From: Acinetobacter nosocomialis
GTDB lineage: Bacteria; Pseudomonadota; Gammaproteobacteria; Pseudomonadales; Moraxellaceae
Length of the DNA: 64,000 bases
Direction: 5' to 3'
Assembly: GCA_025736915.1 (NCBI GenBank)
Contig: CP107049.1
Location: 1,240,001-1,304,000, forward strand
Of this stretch, positions 39,268-48,748 are shown in pieces. How positions within the stretch are numbered: the first letter of the stretch is position 1; every line of letters starts with the position of its first letter. A program made the position numbers and the translations under genes. The notes under the pieces are model-generated. The model made no database searches. It worked only from the letters and a program-made list of their open reading frames with translations, and was not told where the DNA came from.

Positions 39268-40017
39268 ATGAAAAAATTAAATTTTTTATTATGCACGGCA
39301 TTGGTAAGTCTCACTTCAACTGCTTATGCAGAAGTAAAAAGCTTTACTCCTCATATTCCAAAGTTTTATAGCTCTGCTGCAACCCGCAAAGCAGATAATC
39401 AGTTCTACAAGCTTGGAGAGGCAAATTTTTTAAACGGCGTTACAGTACCTTTTTATGGCGTTACGGCACAAAACCCAATAGAAGATGGTTTGCTTAAAAG
39501 TTTTGAAAAATGCACGCCTAAAAGCTGTAGTTTTAATTTTAAACTTGATGCTCAACATGCCAAGCAATTAAAGCTTCTTGCATTACCTGAAGTAGGTTTA
39601 GTACTTATTCCACGTAACTGGCAAGATGTGCAAGCAAATGCAGGCGCAAATGGAACTGGTTTTGCTTTAGCAATGAGTCCAGATCAAAAACAAGCGATTA
39701 AGCTTTATGACTCTTCATTTTGCGTTGGATGTGGATTACCCAATGCAACGCTTTATTTTCCTGAACTATTAAAAGAAAGTCTTGAAAATGAATATGGTGG
39801 TTTTAAAGACCCTAAAAACCTTATCAATATTGTTCATCCCTCTAAAAAAGTGGCTTTTTTTAGTTATCAAATTCCACAAATGAACAATAAAACGCATGGT
39901 ATTGCCAAATATTATGATGAGGACACGTTCAACTACAAAGAGATTCAAGTCACCTTAGATAAATCTCAGCAATTATTAGTTAGTCCTATTCTTAATTTTT
40001 ATAATGCAACTCATTAA
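39268..40017 (+). CDS. Secreted hypothetical protein (possible DUF4850)
   Basis: A 249-aa protein with a signal peptide (about 1-21, STAYA). Paired Cys residues occur as CTPKSC and CVGCGLP. The C-terminal region (HPSKKVAFFSYQIPQMNNKTHGIAKYY) is mixed alpha/beta. It reminds me of the Acinetobacter DUF4850 family, but I cannot confirm this without a search. It is divergent from the DUF1176 gene, which suggests coordinated expression. A terminator follows at 40035-40056. Confidence 0.7.
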   Translation: MKKLNFLLCTALVSLTSTAYAEVKSFTPHIPKFYSSAATRKADNQFYKLGEANFLNGVTVPFYGVTAQNPIEDGLLKSFEKCTPKSCSFNFKLDAQHAKQLKLLALPEVGLVLIPRNWQDVQANAGANGTGFALAMSPDQKQAIKLYDSSFCVGCGLPNATLYFPELLKESLENEYGGFKDPKNLINIVHPSKKVAFFSYQIPQMNNKTHGIAKYYDEDTFNYKEIQVTLDKSQQLLVSPILNFYNATH

Positions 40018-40034
40018 ATATTTGTACCTATAAA

Positions 40035-40056
40035 AAAACCCGCTTTCGCGGGTTTT
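40035..40056. terminator. Terminator between the secreted gene and sbmA
   Basis: A 9-bp GC-rich stem (40035-40043 with 40048-40056), 4-nt loop, between convergent genes. Confidence 0.85.
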
Positions 40057-40059
40057 CAT

Positions 40060-41256
40060 TTATTTATGCAATATTGATTCAAAAGCTTTTAAACGCTTGT
40101 AAATCGAAAGTAACTCAATAATGGTTTTCCATGAACTAATTAAATATTGGAATGATTCACGAACCTTATCAAATACACCACCAATTTGGTTAATTAAGCC
40201 TAACGTCATCTTCCCACTCGCAATTGCAGGGAATAAGACCACTAGACTATATAAAATGTCTAATTGCTTATACCAAGTTGCTACCAAGTTAAAGTAAGCA
40301 TAATGAAAATAGAGACGGAAATAGTTTGTACGGACTCGACTGAAAAGCTCTTTTAAAGTAGCTGGTTTTGCACGGTCGACATGATCTTCACCATAAACCA
40401 ATTCTTTACGATAAGCTGCTTCTACTTTTTGATTGTTAAATTGTAGACCAGGCAATTTAATACCAACAACCATTAATAAAATGGTACCAAAAGCAGCCCA
40501 TACAATTGCAGCCCATACCAAAGAGTGGTTTAACTCACCAACAATTGGTAAAACAGGAACGTGTTTAGAGAGCTGAAATAAAATAGGTAAAAATGCAATT
40601 AAAATCATCACAGCTTTTACCAGTTCAACACCTAAGTCCTCCATAATAGTCGCAAAACGCATGGTGTCTTCTTGTACACGCTGCGAAGCACCTTCAATAT
40701 GGCGAAGCTTTTCCCAATGTTCCGTGTAGTACTCATTCATTGCCGTACGCCAACGAAATACATAGTGACTTGTAAAAAAAGCATTAATGACAGCTAAGGT
40801 TACAGCGACCATTGCAATATAAAGAAAAACTAGAGTTTCACTGTATAGTGCAGAGAGATCTCCACCTCCATCAGAAAGCATTTTTTGAATTAAGTCCCAA
40901 AACGGTACATACCATGCATTAATGGCAACACTGACCTGAACACCAAACCAGATGTTAAATAGAATAAAAGCAGAACCCCAAATGGACCATCTTTGCCAAG
41001 GATTATTAGAAACAATTTTCCAAAAACCAGCAAACAATGCTGTAGAGACTAAAAACCAGACATAAAACCATAAGAAAGTTGGAGACCAAAAACGGCTAAC
41101 ACCAACAGGTAATTGAGCTTGATGATAGCCTTGAGCAAAGCCGATAAAAGTTCCCCAAGTGTTTCCACCTGTGTACCAGAGCACCATATTTAGTGCGATC
41201 CAAATAACCGCCGATATAAAAAAATATCGTGGTGACGGAAAAAATGATTTGAACAT
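40060..41256 (-). CDS. sbmA: Peptide antibiotic transporter SbmA
   Basis: Inner membrane homodimeric importer of proline-rich peptides, microcins B17/J25 and bleomycin, powered by the proton gradient. Its 398 aa (E. coli 406) hold about seven or eight membrane segments and the SbmA/BacA hallmark [36 protein letters not shown] (about 168-205). No ATPase domain is attached, separating it from the ABC-type Rv1819c relatives. The ATG is preceded by AGGGAT at a long spacing. Confidence 0.92.
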   Translation of the reverse strand: MFKSFFPSPRYFFISAVIWIALNMVLWYTGGNTWGTFIGFAQGYHQAQLPVGVSRFWSPTFLWFYVWFLVSTALFAGFWKIVSNNPWQRWSIWGSAFILFNIWFGVQVSVAINAWYVPFWDLIQKMLSDGGGDLSALYSETLVFLYIAMVAVTLAVINAFFTSHYVFRWRTAMNEYYTEHWEKLRHIEGASQRVQEDTMRFATIMEDLGVELVKAVMILIAFLPILFQLSKHVPVLPIVGELNHSLVWAAIVWAAFGTILLMVVGIKLPGLQFNNQKVEAAYRKELVYGEDHVDRAKPATLKELFSRVRTNYFRLYFHYAYFNLVATWYKQLDILYSLVVLFPAIASGKMTLGLINQIGGVFDKVRESFQYLISSWKTIIELLSIYKRLKAFESILHK

Positions 41257-41491
41257 TGAGTGTTGTTATCCCTATATTTTTTCAAATTTGCAATGAAGAG
41301 AATACTAAAACCTAAACCTTAAAATTGTGAAGGGCAAAGTTTAGAGAATTGTCAGTTTTTCCCATTTCATTGAAGGATTTGATCGTTTTTTTGTAAATTC
41401 ATCCTTTTTGCAATTTAATCCATTTAAATTGCTTTGTATATGACTCCCTTAAGAGCCATATACGGCTTTTATATCATAGCGATATCTGTGT

Positions 41492-42727
41492 TTAAATCTC
41501 TTCTTTACGAACAATATAGCCTTCGAGCTGCATAGCCTGAATTAAAGGTTCAAGATCTGGAGCACTTTTTAACTCGACATCAACACTGACCGCACTTTCT
41601 TTAGCACGGCTTGTTGCTGCAAAGCGTTCATGGCGCAGTTCATAAATATTACCGCCTTGCTCTGCAATAATCGCGGTTAAACGCGCTAAGGCACCTGGAT
41701 TATCTGGTAATTCAACACGAATACGAACCATACGTCCTGTACGCGTTAAATGACGCTGTAATACGGAAACCATCACTCGTGTATCAATATTACCCCCAGA
41801 TAAAACAACCCCGACTTTATGACCTAAAAATAGATCTGGTCGAGACATAATTGCAGCGATACCTGTCGCCCCTGCTCCTTCGCACACTGTTTTCTCAATG
41901 TTAAGTAACAGCGCAATCGCTTCTTCAATCATGTCTTCAGTGACAACAACAATGTCATCAACATATTCTTTAGCAACTTGAGTCGTCAGCTCACCCGGAG
42001 TTTTAACCGCAATACCTTCAGCTACGGTTGAACCTAATGAAACTGCGATTTGATAGTTACAAAGCAATTTCGCCATGCTTGGGTAAACCACCGACTGAAC
42101 CCCGATGACCTTAATTTTAGAATTTATCGATTTTGCTGCAATCGCAATACCAGAAATGAGACCACCACCACCAATAGGTACTACCAATATATCCAAGTCA
42201 GGTACGGCACCTAGCATTTCAAGCGCAATGGTACCTTGACCTGCAATAATTTCAGCATCGTCAAAAGGATGAATAATGGTTAATGATTCTTCTTGAGCGA
42301 CACGGTGCATTTCAGCAGCAGCTTCAGAAAAGTCTTGTCCATGTAAAATTACACGTGCGCCGTATTCACGTACTCGTTGTACCTTCACATTAGGAGTCGA
42401 TTTAGGCATGACAATAGTTGCTGTTACGCCTGTACGCTGAGCATGATAAGCAACCCCTTGTGCATGGTTACCTGCTGAAGCAGCGATTACACCATGTTGC
42501 TTTTCTTGTTCAGATAAACTCAAGAGTTTATTCAATGCGCCTCTTTCTTTAAAAGAAGCCGTAAATTGTAGATTTTCAAATTTCAGCCACATTTCTGCCC
42601 CTAGGGTTTTAGAAATGGTTTCTGAAAAAACAAAAGGTGTTTTAACCACTAAACCATCTAAACGCTCTGCAGCGGCATGTATATCTTCTAATGTTGGAAA
42701 CTCATGTTTTACCTGTTGCTGAATCAT
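41492..42727 (-). CDS. ilvA: Threonine ammonia-lyase (biosynthetic-type, single ACT)
   Basis: PLP enzyme converting threonine to 2-oxobutanoate, the first step to isoleucine. The PLP Lys is Lys60 (ASFKERGA); the substrate loop ASAGNHAQGVA and the phosphate-binding PIGGGGLISG follow. A single ACT domain (about 330-411; RVELPDNPGALARLTAIIAEQGGNIYEL) makes this the roughly 400-aa form (TIGR01127), shorter than E. coli IlvA (514 aa, two regulatory modules). It could be catabolic or allosterically different from the long form. Confidence 0.9.
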   Translation of the reverse strand: MIQQQVKHEFPTLEDIHAAAERLDGLVVKTPFVFSETISKTLGAEMWLKFENLQFTASFKERGALNKLLSLSEQEKQHGVIAASAGNHAQGVAYHAQRTGVTATIVMPKSTPNVKVQRVREYGARVILHGQDFSEAAAEMHRVAQEESLTIIHPFDDAEIIAGQGTIALEMLGAVPDLDILVVPIGGGGLISGIAIAAKSINSKIKVIGVQSVVYPSMAKLLCNYQIAVSLGSTVAEGIAVKTPGELTTQVAKEYVDDIVVVTEDMIEEAIALLLNIEKTVCEGAGATGIAAIMSRPDLFLGHKVGVVLSGGNIDTRVMVSVLQRHLTRTGRMVRIRVELPDNPGALARLTAIIAEQGGNIYELRHERFAATSRAKESAVSVDVELKSAPDLEPLIQAMQLEGYIVRKEEI

Positions 42728-42873
42728 CTAATTAATCGGCCTCAATACGTTACAAATCAATTATTTTTTTGAAAATAGCATGAATTTCTCATATCTGTCA
42801 TGAGTAGTTTTCAGCATAGCTCCACTATACAAAATTTTTTGTCAGCACATACAAATCTTTTATTTTTCAACAA

Positions 42874-42894
42874 AAAAGCCCTTCTCGGGCTTTT
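42874..42894 (-). terminator. Terminator after the second patatin gene
   Basis: An 8-bp stem (42874-42881 with 42887-42894), A/T tracts, 29 bases past the stop codon at 42923. Confidence 0.8.
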
Positions 42895-42922
42895 ATTTAA
42901 TTTTCATATACTTGCTTATAAC

Positions 42923-43894
42923 TTATTTTGACTGGGCACTTAAACCATCGGTAGAAAGATTCTGTTCAGCTATTTTTTCATCAATTGCAAACTGAATATC
43001 AGACAGTTTTGCATTTGCTGCATCTATACCAGCTCTCATGGTTGCTTCACGGCCTTTCACATCAAAAATATGGGCTTTTTCTCTTAAATCCGGTTGAATC
43101 ACGACATCTGCATATTGAAGTTCTTCAGCAGCTAAACGCCCTTGCATAATATTAATATTCTGGTTAAAGAGCCCCCATACATTCGAGGTTTCCGTATAAA
43201 TCGGTTGAGCTAAAATATCAACAGCAATAATGACATCAGCACCTAAATCACGAGCTACTTCAACAGGTACTGGACTGACTAAACCTCCATCTACATATTC
43301 AGATTTACCAATTTTAGTGGGTATAAACATACTTGGAATTGAAGCAGATGCTCTAACAGCTTGCCCAGTATTGCCATAGTTAAATACGGTTTTAGTACCA
43401 TGCTTTAGCTCTGTTGCAACCACATACATCGGTATTTTCATTTTTTCGAGCGGCAAGTTATTTACTTGTTGGTTTACATAGTCTTCAACTTTTTTGCCAT
43501 CAAAAAAACCTTTTAAACCAATACTGATGTCACGAACATCGGCCGCTTTCATTCTCAATGCGGTATCGCGCAGTTCATCAGGTGTTTTTCCACTCGCGTA
43601 AATTGCCCCAACAATACTGCCTGCACTGGTCCCAACAATAAAATCAGGACGAATACCATGCTGCTCTAAAACTTCAATCACGCCAATATGTGCATAACCT
43701 CGAGCGCCACCACTACCTAACACCAACGCAACAACTGGTTTTTTATGTTGTTTCTTGAGCTGGGCAAAAGGCTGATCAACAAAACGTGAGTATGCCTCTG
43801 CCGTTTGCGGTTTTAAGGCAGACAAGTGTGAGGTGGTCTGGCATCCTGCCAACACCATAGAAAGTCCGAGAACCCACAATTTAAGCTGTTTCAT
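42923..43894 (-). CDS. Patatin-like phospholipase lipoprotein (second copy)
   Basis: A 323-aa lipoprotein with lipobox VLAG-C18. The patatin domain has the oxyanion loop GSGGARG (60-66), Ser90 in GTSAG and Asp202 in DGG, so the catalytic dyad is intact. It shares the same architecture and many segments with the protein at 3922-4839 (for example GQAVRAS.SIP and the DGGLVSP.PV.ARD.GAD block). The C-terminal tail (about 290-323) differs. It acts on envelope lipids; substrate unknown. Confidence 0.87.
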   Translation of the reverse strand: MKQLKLWVLGLSMVLAGCQTTSHLSALKPQTAEAYSRFVDQPFAQLKKQHKKPVVALVLGSGGARGYAHIGVIEVLEQHGIRPDFIVGTSAGSIVGAIYASGKTPDELRDTALRMKAADVRDISIGLKGFFDGKKVEDYVNQQVNNLPLEKMKIPMYVVATELKHGTKTVFNYGNTGQAVRASASIPSMFIPTKIGKSEYVDGGLVSPVPVEVARDLGADVIIAVDILAQPIYTETSNVWGLFNQNINIMQGRLAAEELQYADVVIQPDLREKAHIFDVKGREATMRAGIDAANAKLSDIQFAIDEKIAEQNLSTDGLSAQSK

Positions 43895-44022
43895 GGCCCA
43901 TCTTTGTACTATGACGTTAATTTTCGAATTGCAATTTTAGTTGCTCGTTTTGTGAAAAGCTGTAGTGAATTTATTTAATTTGTCATGTTTAAATTTTATA
44001 CTCAAGTGTTTTTATGCATCAT

Positions 44023-44055
44023 AAAAAAAGCCCCTTATTTCTAAGGGGCTTTTTT
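44023..44055 (-). terminator. Terminator after the alanine symporter
   Basis: Long arms (44023-44037 with 44042-44055) with GC-rich core and A/T tracts, just past the symporter stop codon at 44061. Confidence 0.9.
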
Positions 44056-44060
44056 GAAAA

Positions 44061-45536
44061 TTACCAAATATCTGAATCGACTTTTTTCTTCAACTCTGGA
44101 TATTTATTAATTTTAAATTCTGGTTCTTTAATACCTTGTTTTAATTGCTCACGGTAGTCTTTCAACAAAGTACGAGCTACAGGCGTTAAAAGTAAAATTG
44201 CGATTAAGTTAATCGTCGCCATGATACCCATAAACAAGTCAGCCATTGACCAAACGAGTGGCACACTACCAATTGCACCGAAGTACACCATCACCAATAC
44301 AAAAATACGGAAGATGAACATAACTTTCGGGTTGTTATTAATGAACTGTACGTTACTTTCTGCATAAGCATAGTTACCTAATACAGCAGAATAACAGAAC
44401 AAGAATAATAGAACTGCTAGGAAGTCAGATCCCCAGTGTCCAACTTGAGTCTCTAATGCACGTTGAGTTAATTCAACACCAACAAAGCCAGCATCTTGGT
44501 AAACACCAGAAACTAAAATAATGATTGCCGTACTTGTACATACAATAAATGTATCTACGAATACACCAAGCATTTGTACTAAACCTTGGTTTACAGGATG
44601 TTTTACATCAGACGCAGCAGCTGCGTTTGGTGCAGAACCCATACCTGCTTCGTTTGAGAACAAACCACGTTTAATACCTTGCATCATTGCCATTGATACG
44701 GCAGCACCAAAGAAACCACCTGCCGCAGCATTGAAATGGAAAGCTTCAGTTACAATGAGTTTTAACACATCAGGTAAAATTGCATAGTTGCTTAATGCAA
44801 TATATAACGCAACAGATAGGTAAAGACCTGCTTTTAAAGGTACGAACATTTCTGCAAATTTAGCAATACGTTTAATACCACCAAAAATTGCCAACGCAAC
44901 CATAACGACAAGCGCAAGACCAACCCAAGAGATTTCTAAATCAACGCCACCTAAATGAGCAATAAGATTGGCTTTGTCCCAACCCCATGCATGCGAAGAT
45001 GCATTAGCAATCGCATTGATTTGTACTGAGTTAAATACAAAACCGTAAGTAAAGATTAATGCTAGTGCGAAAACCACACCAAAGGTTTTACTACGTAAAC
45101 CTTGAGTAATATAGTAAGCCGGTCCACCACGGAATTGTTTGCTCTTGCTGTCTCGAACTTTAAATAGCTGAGCAAGTGTAGACTCAATGAAAGCCGAGCT
45201 CATACCAAGAACAGCTGTTACCCACATCCAGAACACTGCACCAGGACCACCAATTGCGATAGCGATTGCTACACCAGCAATGTTACCTACCCCAACACGG
45301 CTCGCAAGACCTGTTACAAATGCTTGGAAAGGTGTAAGACCATGCTCATCTTCGCCTTCTGTACGACTGCTTTTCATGACACGAATACTTTGCAAGAACA
45401 TGCGAATTTGCACTGCACCTGTTAAGACCGTATAAAAAATACCGACAGCCAGCAAGAAAATAACTAGGAAATCCCATAAAGGGTCATTAAAAAATTTTAC
45501 CCACGACATCAATGTCGCATTGAGTTGTTCATTCAT
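44061..45536 (-). CDS. Sodium:alanine symporter (AGCS family)
   Basis: Inner membrane sodium/amino acid symporter (491 aa, about 10-11 segments) that imports alanine or glycine. Family signatures are seen: GLTPFQAFVTGLASRVGVGNIAGVA, then FRGGPAYYI, and GIKRGLFSNEAGMGSAPNAAA. Length and motifs are complete. The start ATG at 45536 has a modest ribosome binding site. It is a single-gene unit with a terminator. Confidence 0.92.
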   Translation of the reverse strand: MNEQLNATLMSWVKFFNDPLWDFLVIFLLAVGIFYTVLTGAVQIRMFLQSIRVMKSSRTEGEDEHGLTPFQAFVTGLASRVGVGNIAGVAIAIAIGGPGAVFWMWVTAVLGMSSAFIESTLAQLFKVRDSKSKQFRGGPAYYITQGLRSKTFGVVFALALIFTYGFVFNSVQINAIANASSHAWGWDKANLIAHLGGVDLEISWVGLALVVMVALAIFGGIKRIAKFAEMFVPLKAGLYLSVALYIALSNYAILPDVLKLIVTEAFHFNAAAGGFFGAAVSMAMMQGIKRGLFSNEAGMGSAPNAAAASDVKHPVNQGLVQMLGVFVDTFIVCTSTAIIILVSGVYQDAGFVGVELTQRALETQVGHWGSDFLAVLLFLFCYSAVLGNYAYAESNVQFINNNPKVMFIFRIFVLVMVYFGAIGSVPLVWSMADLFMGIMATINLIAILLLTPVARTLLKDYREQLKQGIKEPEFKINKYPELKKKVDSDIW

Positions 45537-45598
45537 ACTCGGTCCGCTTACGTTCTTGCTAATGTGCTATTAGCACAAGCCAAAATACTGCAATAAAC

Positions 45599-45626
45599 AA
45601 AAAAGCCCCTAGCAATAGGGACTTTT
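45599..45626 (-). terminator. Hairpin with T-tract on the minus strand
   Basis: An 11-bp stem with one mismatch (45601-45611 with 45616-45626); the longer T-tract lies on the minus strand, so it would end transcription coming from higher coordinates. It suggests a minus-strand transcript from the gap 45640-46200. Confidence 0.65.
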
Positions 45627-45635
45627 TCAGTACAT

Positions 45636-45833
45636 TTAAGAAAAAACTTTTAATGTCAATTGATTAGCAATTATCGTCACAAGTTTAAGCAACATGGTGC
45701 CCAGCACTAAGCCTTTGAAGGTCGCATGAGAGAAAGCATCCTTCAAATAAAATGAATTCATCGCATCACTGAACATAACCCCATTTGGGTGAACAGTATG
45801 CATCGACTCGGCTACAAACTTGGAAACTAACAA
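45636..45833 (-). CDS. Possible small membrane protein (doubtful)
   Basis: Open frame of 65 codons (TTG start at 45833, or an ATG at 45803 giving 55 aa). The C-terminal half has one hydrophobic stretch (GLVLGTMLLKLVTIIANQL). A minus-strand terminator lies just past its stop, which is the main support. Ribosome binding sites are poor for either start, and no family is recognised, so it may be a chance frame. Confidence 0.27.
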   Translation of the reverse strand: MLVSKFVAESMHTVHPNGVMFSDAMNSFYLKDAFSHATFKGLVLGTMLLKLVTIIANQLTLKVFS

Positions 45834-45960
45834 ATGACCACCGCTAAATCAGCTCGCTTAATGATTCCCATCAATTAATCGAGTTACAAAAAATCTGGAT
45901 TTAAGCCAATAAGCATATTTACATATACTTTTGAGCGAATGTCTAAACTGCATATAAATT

Positions 45961-46164
45961 TCAAAGACTGTAACAAGCGATCGCTATGACGCGACTATCT
46001 GAGCCCCTTTCTTTACAATGAAAGAAGAGTGCGTTGAGATGTGTACCAAGCTGTTGTATTTTTTGTGGCTTAGTCGTTGCGTGAGTTAAGTTCATTTTCA
46101 TGGTTGCAATGGTAATCGCCAATCCTTGTTTCATGAACTGCTTGTTGATGAGCGGTAAACTCAT
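45961..46164 (-). CDS. Small hypothetical protein
   Basis: A 67-aa protein beginning MSLPLINKQFMKQGLAITIATMKMN. Support comes from a strong ribosome binding site (AAGGAG, 6 nt before the ATG at 46164); an in-frame extension upstream would ignore it. It is basic, with three His and two Cys residues in the C-terminal half, and has no signal peptide I trust. A minus-strand terminator is 335 bases downstream. No family recognised. Confidence 0.45.
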   Translation of the reverse strand: MSLPLINKQFMKQGLAITIATMKMNLTHATTKPQKIQQLGTHLNALFFHCKERGSDSRVIAIACYSL

Positions 46165-46674
46165 GTAAAGCTCCTTATACCTCGTGTATTTCTCCACTTC
46201 TGCATAAAATCCTTTTTGTAAAAGTATTTTATTATGCAGCTACTACTTTTTCCTAACGTGAGTATGGAGAAATCATACTTGCGTAAAAAATCGGTATTAT
46301 GCAGAAATTTAAACTTTTGTGTATGTTTTTCATTAAAATTTTATATAAAAATTGGTCGCATTTCATACAAAATCATCCGTTTTGTACTGTTTTTAAACAT
46401 ATTATACCTTTTTTCTAGTTGAATATTTTTCGCTCATCCACTGTTATACTTTTATTTTTATAACTGACGAAGTCACACTATTTTGTCTATTAGAATAGAA
46501 AGTGGCATATTCGAATTATCATTGATTAGACATTATGTCTAAACGAATCGACTCATCATACATGTAAGGATATCTCTTTTCTAATATTTTTTGCTTATAA
46601 ATGCATCAGTTTCAACATATGAAATTAGACTTTTATAAAGCAGTCAATATTGAAAGAAAGGATCAGGAGTACTC
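46165..46674. other. AT-rich intergenic region
   Basis: About 500 bases with no credible gene; an open frame at 46234-46422 is a low-complexity artefact of AT-richness. It should hold the nitroreductase promoter near 46560-46640. Confidence 0.45.
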
Positions 46675-47379
46675 ATGAATCTGGAACAAGTCCGCCTTGT
46701 TGACGAAGCTATTACCTCTCGACACTCTGTTCGTGCTTTTTTAAATACTCCAATTGAGTCTGAAGTCATTAAAGACATATTAAAAGTCGCAAGTCGAGCA
46801 CCTTCTGGGACCAATACTCAACCATGGAAAGTCTATGTAGTGACAGGGCAAAAACGTGATGAAATGGTAGAGCGCGTTTGTGCAGCACAAGTTGAGATTT
46901 CTAAAAATCCAGAACTTGCGGAACAATATAAAGAAACTTTTGCCTATTACCCTGAAAAATGGGTTTCACCCTTTATTGACCGTCGCCGCGAAAATGGTTG
47001 GGGACTCTACGGTCTATTGGACATTAAAAAGGGAGAAAGAGAAAAAATGGCGGCTCAACAGTTACGTAATTTCAAACTGTTTGATGCACCAGTTGGACTT
47101 TTCTTTACAGTCAATAAAGCGATGGGAATTGGTTCAAAAATGGATATCGCAATGATGATCCAGAATGTCATGGTGGCTGCTAAGGCCCGCGGTTTAGATA
47201 CATGTCCACAGGCAGCTTGGAATCATTTCCACCCGATAGTTCTAGATATTTTGGGCGCAGCAGATGATGAAGAGCTGGTATGTGCAGTTGCATTAGGCCA
47301 TGCCGATCCTGCACACATTGTAAATACATTTATTACACCTAGAGAACCTGTAGAGAACTTCGCAGTTTTTCTAGATTAA
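46675..47379 (+). CDS. Nitroreductase family protein
   Basis: A 234-aa FMN-dependent NAD(P)H oxidoreductase. The N-terminal AITSRHSVRAFLNTPIE and the APSGTNTQPWKVYVV loop are the FMN-binding signatures, and the C-terminal LVCAVALGHAD segment completes the fold. Such enzymes reduce nitroaromatics and quinones. The ATG has a near-ideal AGGAG 5 nt upstream. It is convergent with the Bcr/CflA pump. Confidence 0.9.
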   Translation: MNLEQVRLVDEAITSRHSVRAFLNTPIESEVIKDILKVASRAPSGTNTQPWKVYVVTGQKRDEMVERVCAAQVEISKNPELAEQYKETFAYYPEKWVSPFIDRRRENGWGLYGLLDIKKGEREKMAAQQLRNFKLFDAPVGLFFTVNKAMGIGSKMDIAMMIQNVMVAAKARGLDTCPQAAWNHFHPIVLDILGAADDEELVCAVALGHADPAHIVNTFITPREPVENFAVFLD

Positions 47380-47406
47380 GAGTTTCTGAAAACCCCTCTC
47401 TTAAAA

Positions 47407-48621
47407 TTATGAGAGAGGTTTGCTTTTTGCCTGTTGTGCTGCCTTTAAAACAACGATGAAACCACTTAAAGTAAATAGCACCATCATCACGCCCATATTG
47501 AGTGACGCAGACCAAACTAGAAAGTTAAGCAGCACTCCCCCCAGCAAACCACAAGCAAATTGCATGCTTCCCATGATTGCACTGGCTGTTCCTGCTCGTG
47601 CGCCTTGCTTTGACATGGCAAGGGCCATGGCATTTGGTCCTGTTAAACCAATCCCTGAAATCGCTAAAAATAACCCGATCATTACAAGCCATAAAGGTGC
47701 CGCAGGAATTAAACCAGCAATTAATACAATGCTTGCCCCTGTAACTTGTACCATTGAACCAGCTCTTAAACGTTTAGTGATTTCAACACGTGTTGTTAAG
47801 TGCTTGTTTAAAGATGACATCAACATAATGCCAAAAGCATTCAGTCCAAATACGTAAGCAAACTCTTGCTGATTTAGGCCATACTGGTCCATAAAAACGG
47901 CTGGAGCTGAACTGATATAGCAGAATAATGCAGCACCAGTTAAACACCCTGCGAACATAGGTAACCGGAAGCTCGCATCTTTGAAAATAGCACCATATAA
48001 GGTAGCCACTTGATATAAAGATAACTTGAGCCTTTTATCGATTGCCAAAGTTTCTTTAAAAAAGAAATGTACGCATAACCAGCAGATTGCTCCAACAATT
48101 GAAAGTGCAATGAAAATCGCTTGCCACGGAAACCAGATTAAAATCCAAGCTCCAATCATTGGTGCCAAAATAGGTGCTAAACCCATCACGATCATCATGC
48201 TAGAAAAAGCTTGTGCCGAACCTTGAACATCTAACCGATCACGTATAGCAGCACGAGCCATAACTACACCCACACACCCACCTAAAGCCTGCAAAATACG
48301 GGCTGCTATCAGGCTCCATTCATTTGTAGCGAGCACGCAAAATAAGCTTGCAACTGCATACAGCGCAAGCCCAAAATAAAGTGGTTTCTTTCTTCCGATA
48401 CGGTCGCTTAAAGGTCCATACACTAATTGACCAATGGCTAAACCAAAAAAATAAGCAGGTAATGTGTTTGCTACCATTTGTGTACTTACGCCAAAATCAT
48501 GAGCCATTTGAGGCAACGCTGGTAAGTACATATCAATGGATAATGGCCCTAAAGCCGTGAGTAAAGCGAGCAACATAATCCAGCCAATTGAATATTGACG
48601 CTGGGCTGTTTGTTCAGACAT
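47407..48621 (-). CDS. Bcr/CflA family drug efflux MFS transporter
   Basis: A 404-aa drug:H+ antiporter with 12 predicted segments. Motif LSIDMYLPALPQMAHDFGVS in segment 1 and GPLSDRIGRKKPLYFGL (MFS motif A) after segment 2 are typical of the Bcr/CflA family (bicyclomycin, chloramphenicol, sulfonamides, cysteine export). RILQALGGCVGVVMARAAIRD matches motif B. The substrate is not determinable. It is divergent from yccS with about 125 bases between. Confidence 0.9.
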   Translation of the reverse strand: MSEQTAQRQYSIGWIMLLALLTALGPLSIDMYLPALPQMAHDFGVSTQMVANTLPAYFFGLAIGQLVYGPLSDRIGRKKPLYFGLALYAVASLFCVLATNEWSLIAARILQALGGCVGVVMARAAIRDRLDVQGSAQAFSSMMIVMGLAPILAPMIGAWILIWFPWQAIFIALSIVGAICWLCVHFFFKETLAIDKRLKLSLYQVATLYGAIFKDASFRLPMFAGCLTGAALFCYISSAPAVFMDQYGLNQQEFAYVFGLNAFGIMLMSSLNKHLTTRVEITKRLRAGSMVQVTGASIVLIAGLIPAAPLWLVMIGLFLAISGIGLTGPNAMALAMSKQGARAGTASAIMGSMQFACGLLGGVLLNFLVWSASLNMGVMMVLFTLSGFIVVLKAAQQAKSKPLS

Positions 48622-48748
48622 AACGATATTTCATTTTTCAATCATTTGCATACAGACAAGCTTACACTGTCTATCGTATGATTTGTGCAACATTGCTGTA
48701 GAAATACACAAATCCTTTATCACTCAGGTTGATCAGCAAGGACTTCAT

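Noticed and set aside
37472..40017. Contact-dependent or effector-immunity system
   Set aside because: The secreted proteins lack toxin domains, Rhs or VgrG features, and the genes face different directions with their own terminators.
40060..41256. ABC-type peptide exporter
   Set aside because: The protein is the SbmA-type importer without an ATPase domain; no ATP-binding motif is present.
46234..46422. Hydrophobic 62-codon open frame upstream of the nitroreductase
   Set aside because: Consists of Phe/Ile/Leu-rich codons expected from the AT-rich gap; no ribosome binding site or homologue recognised.
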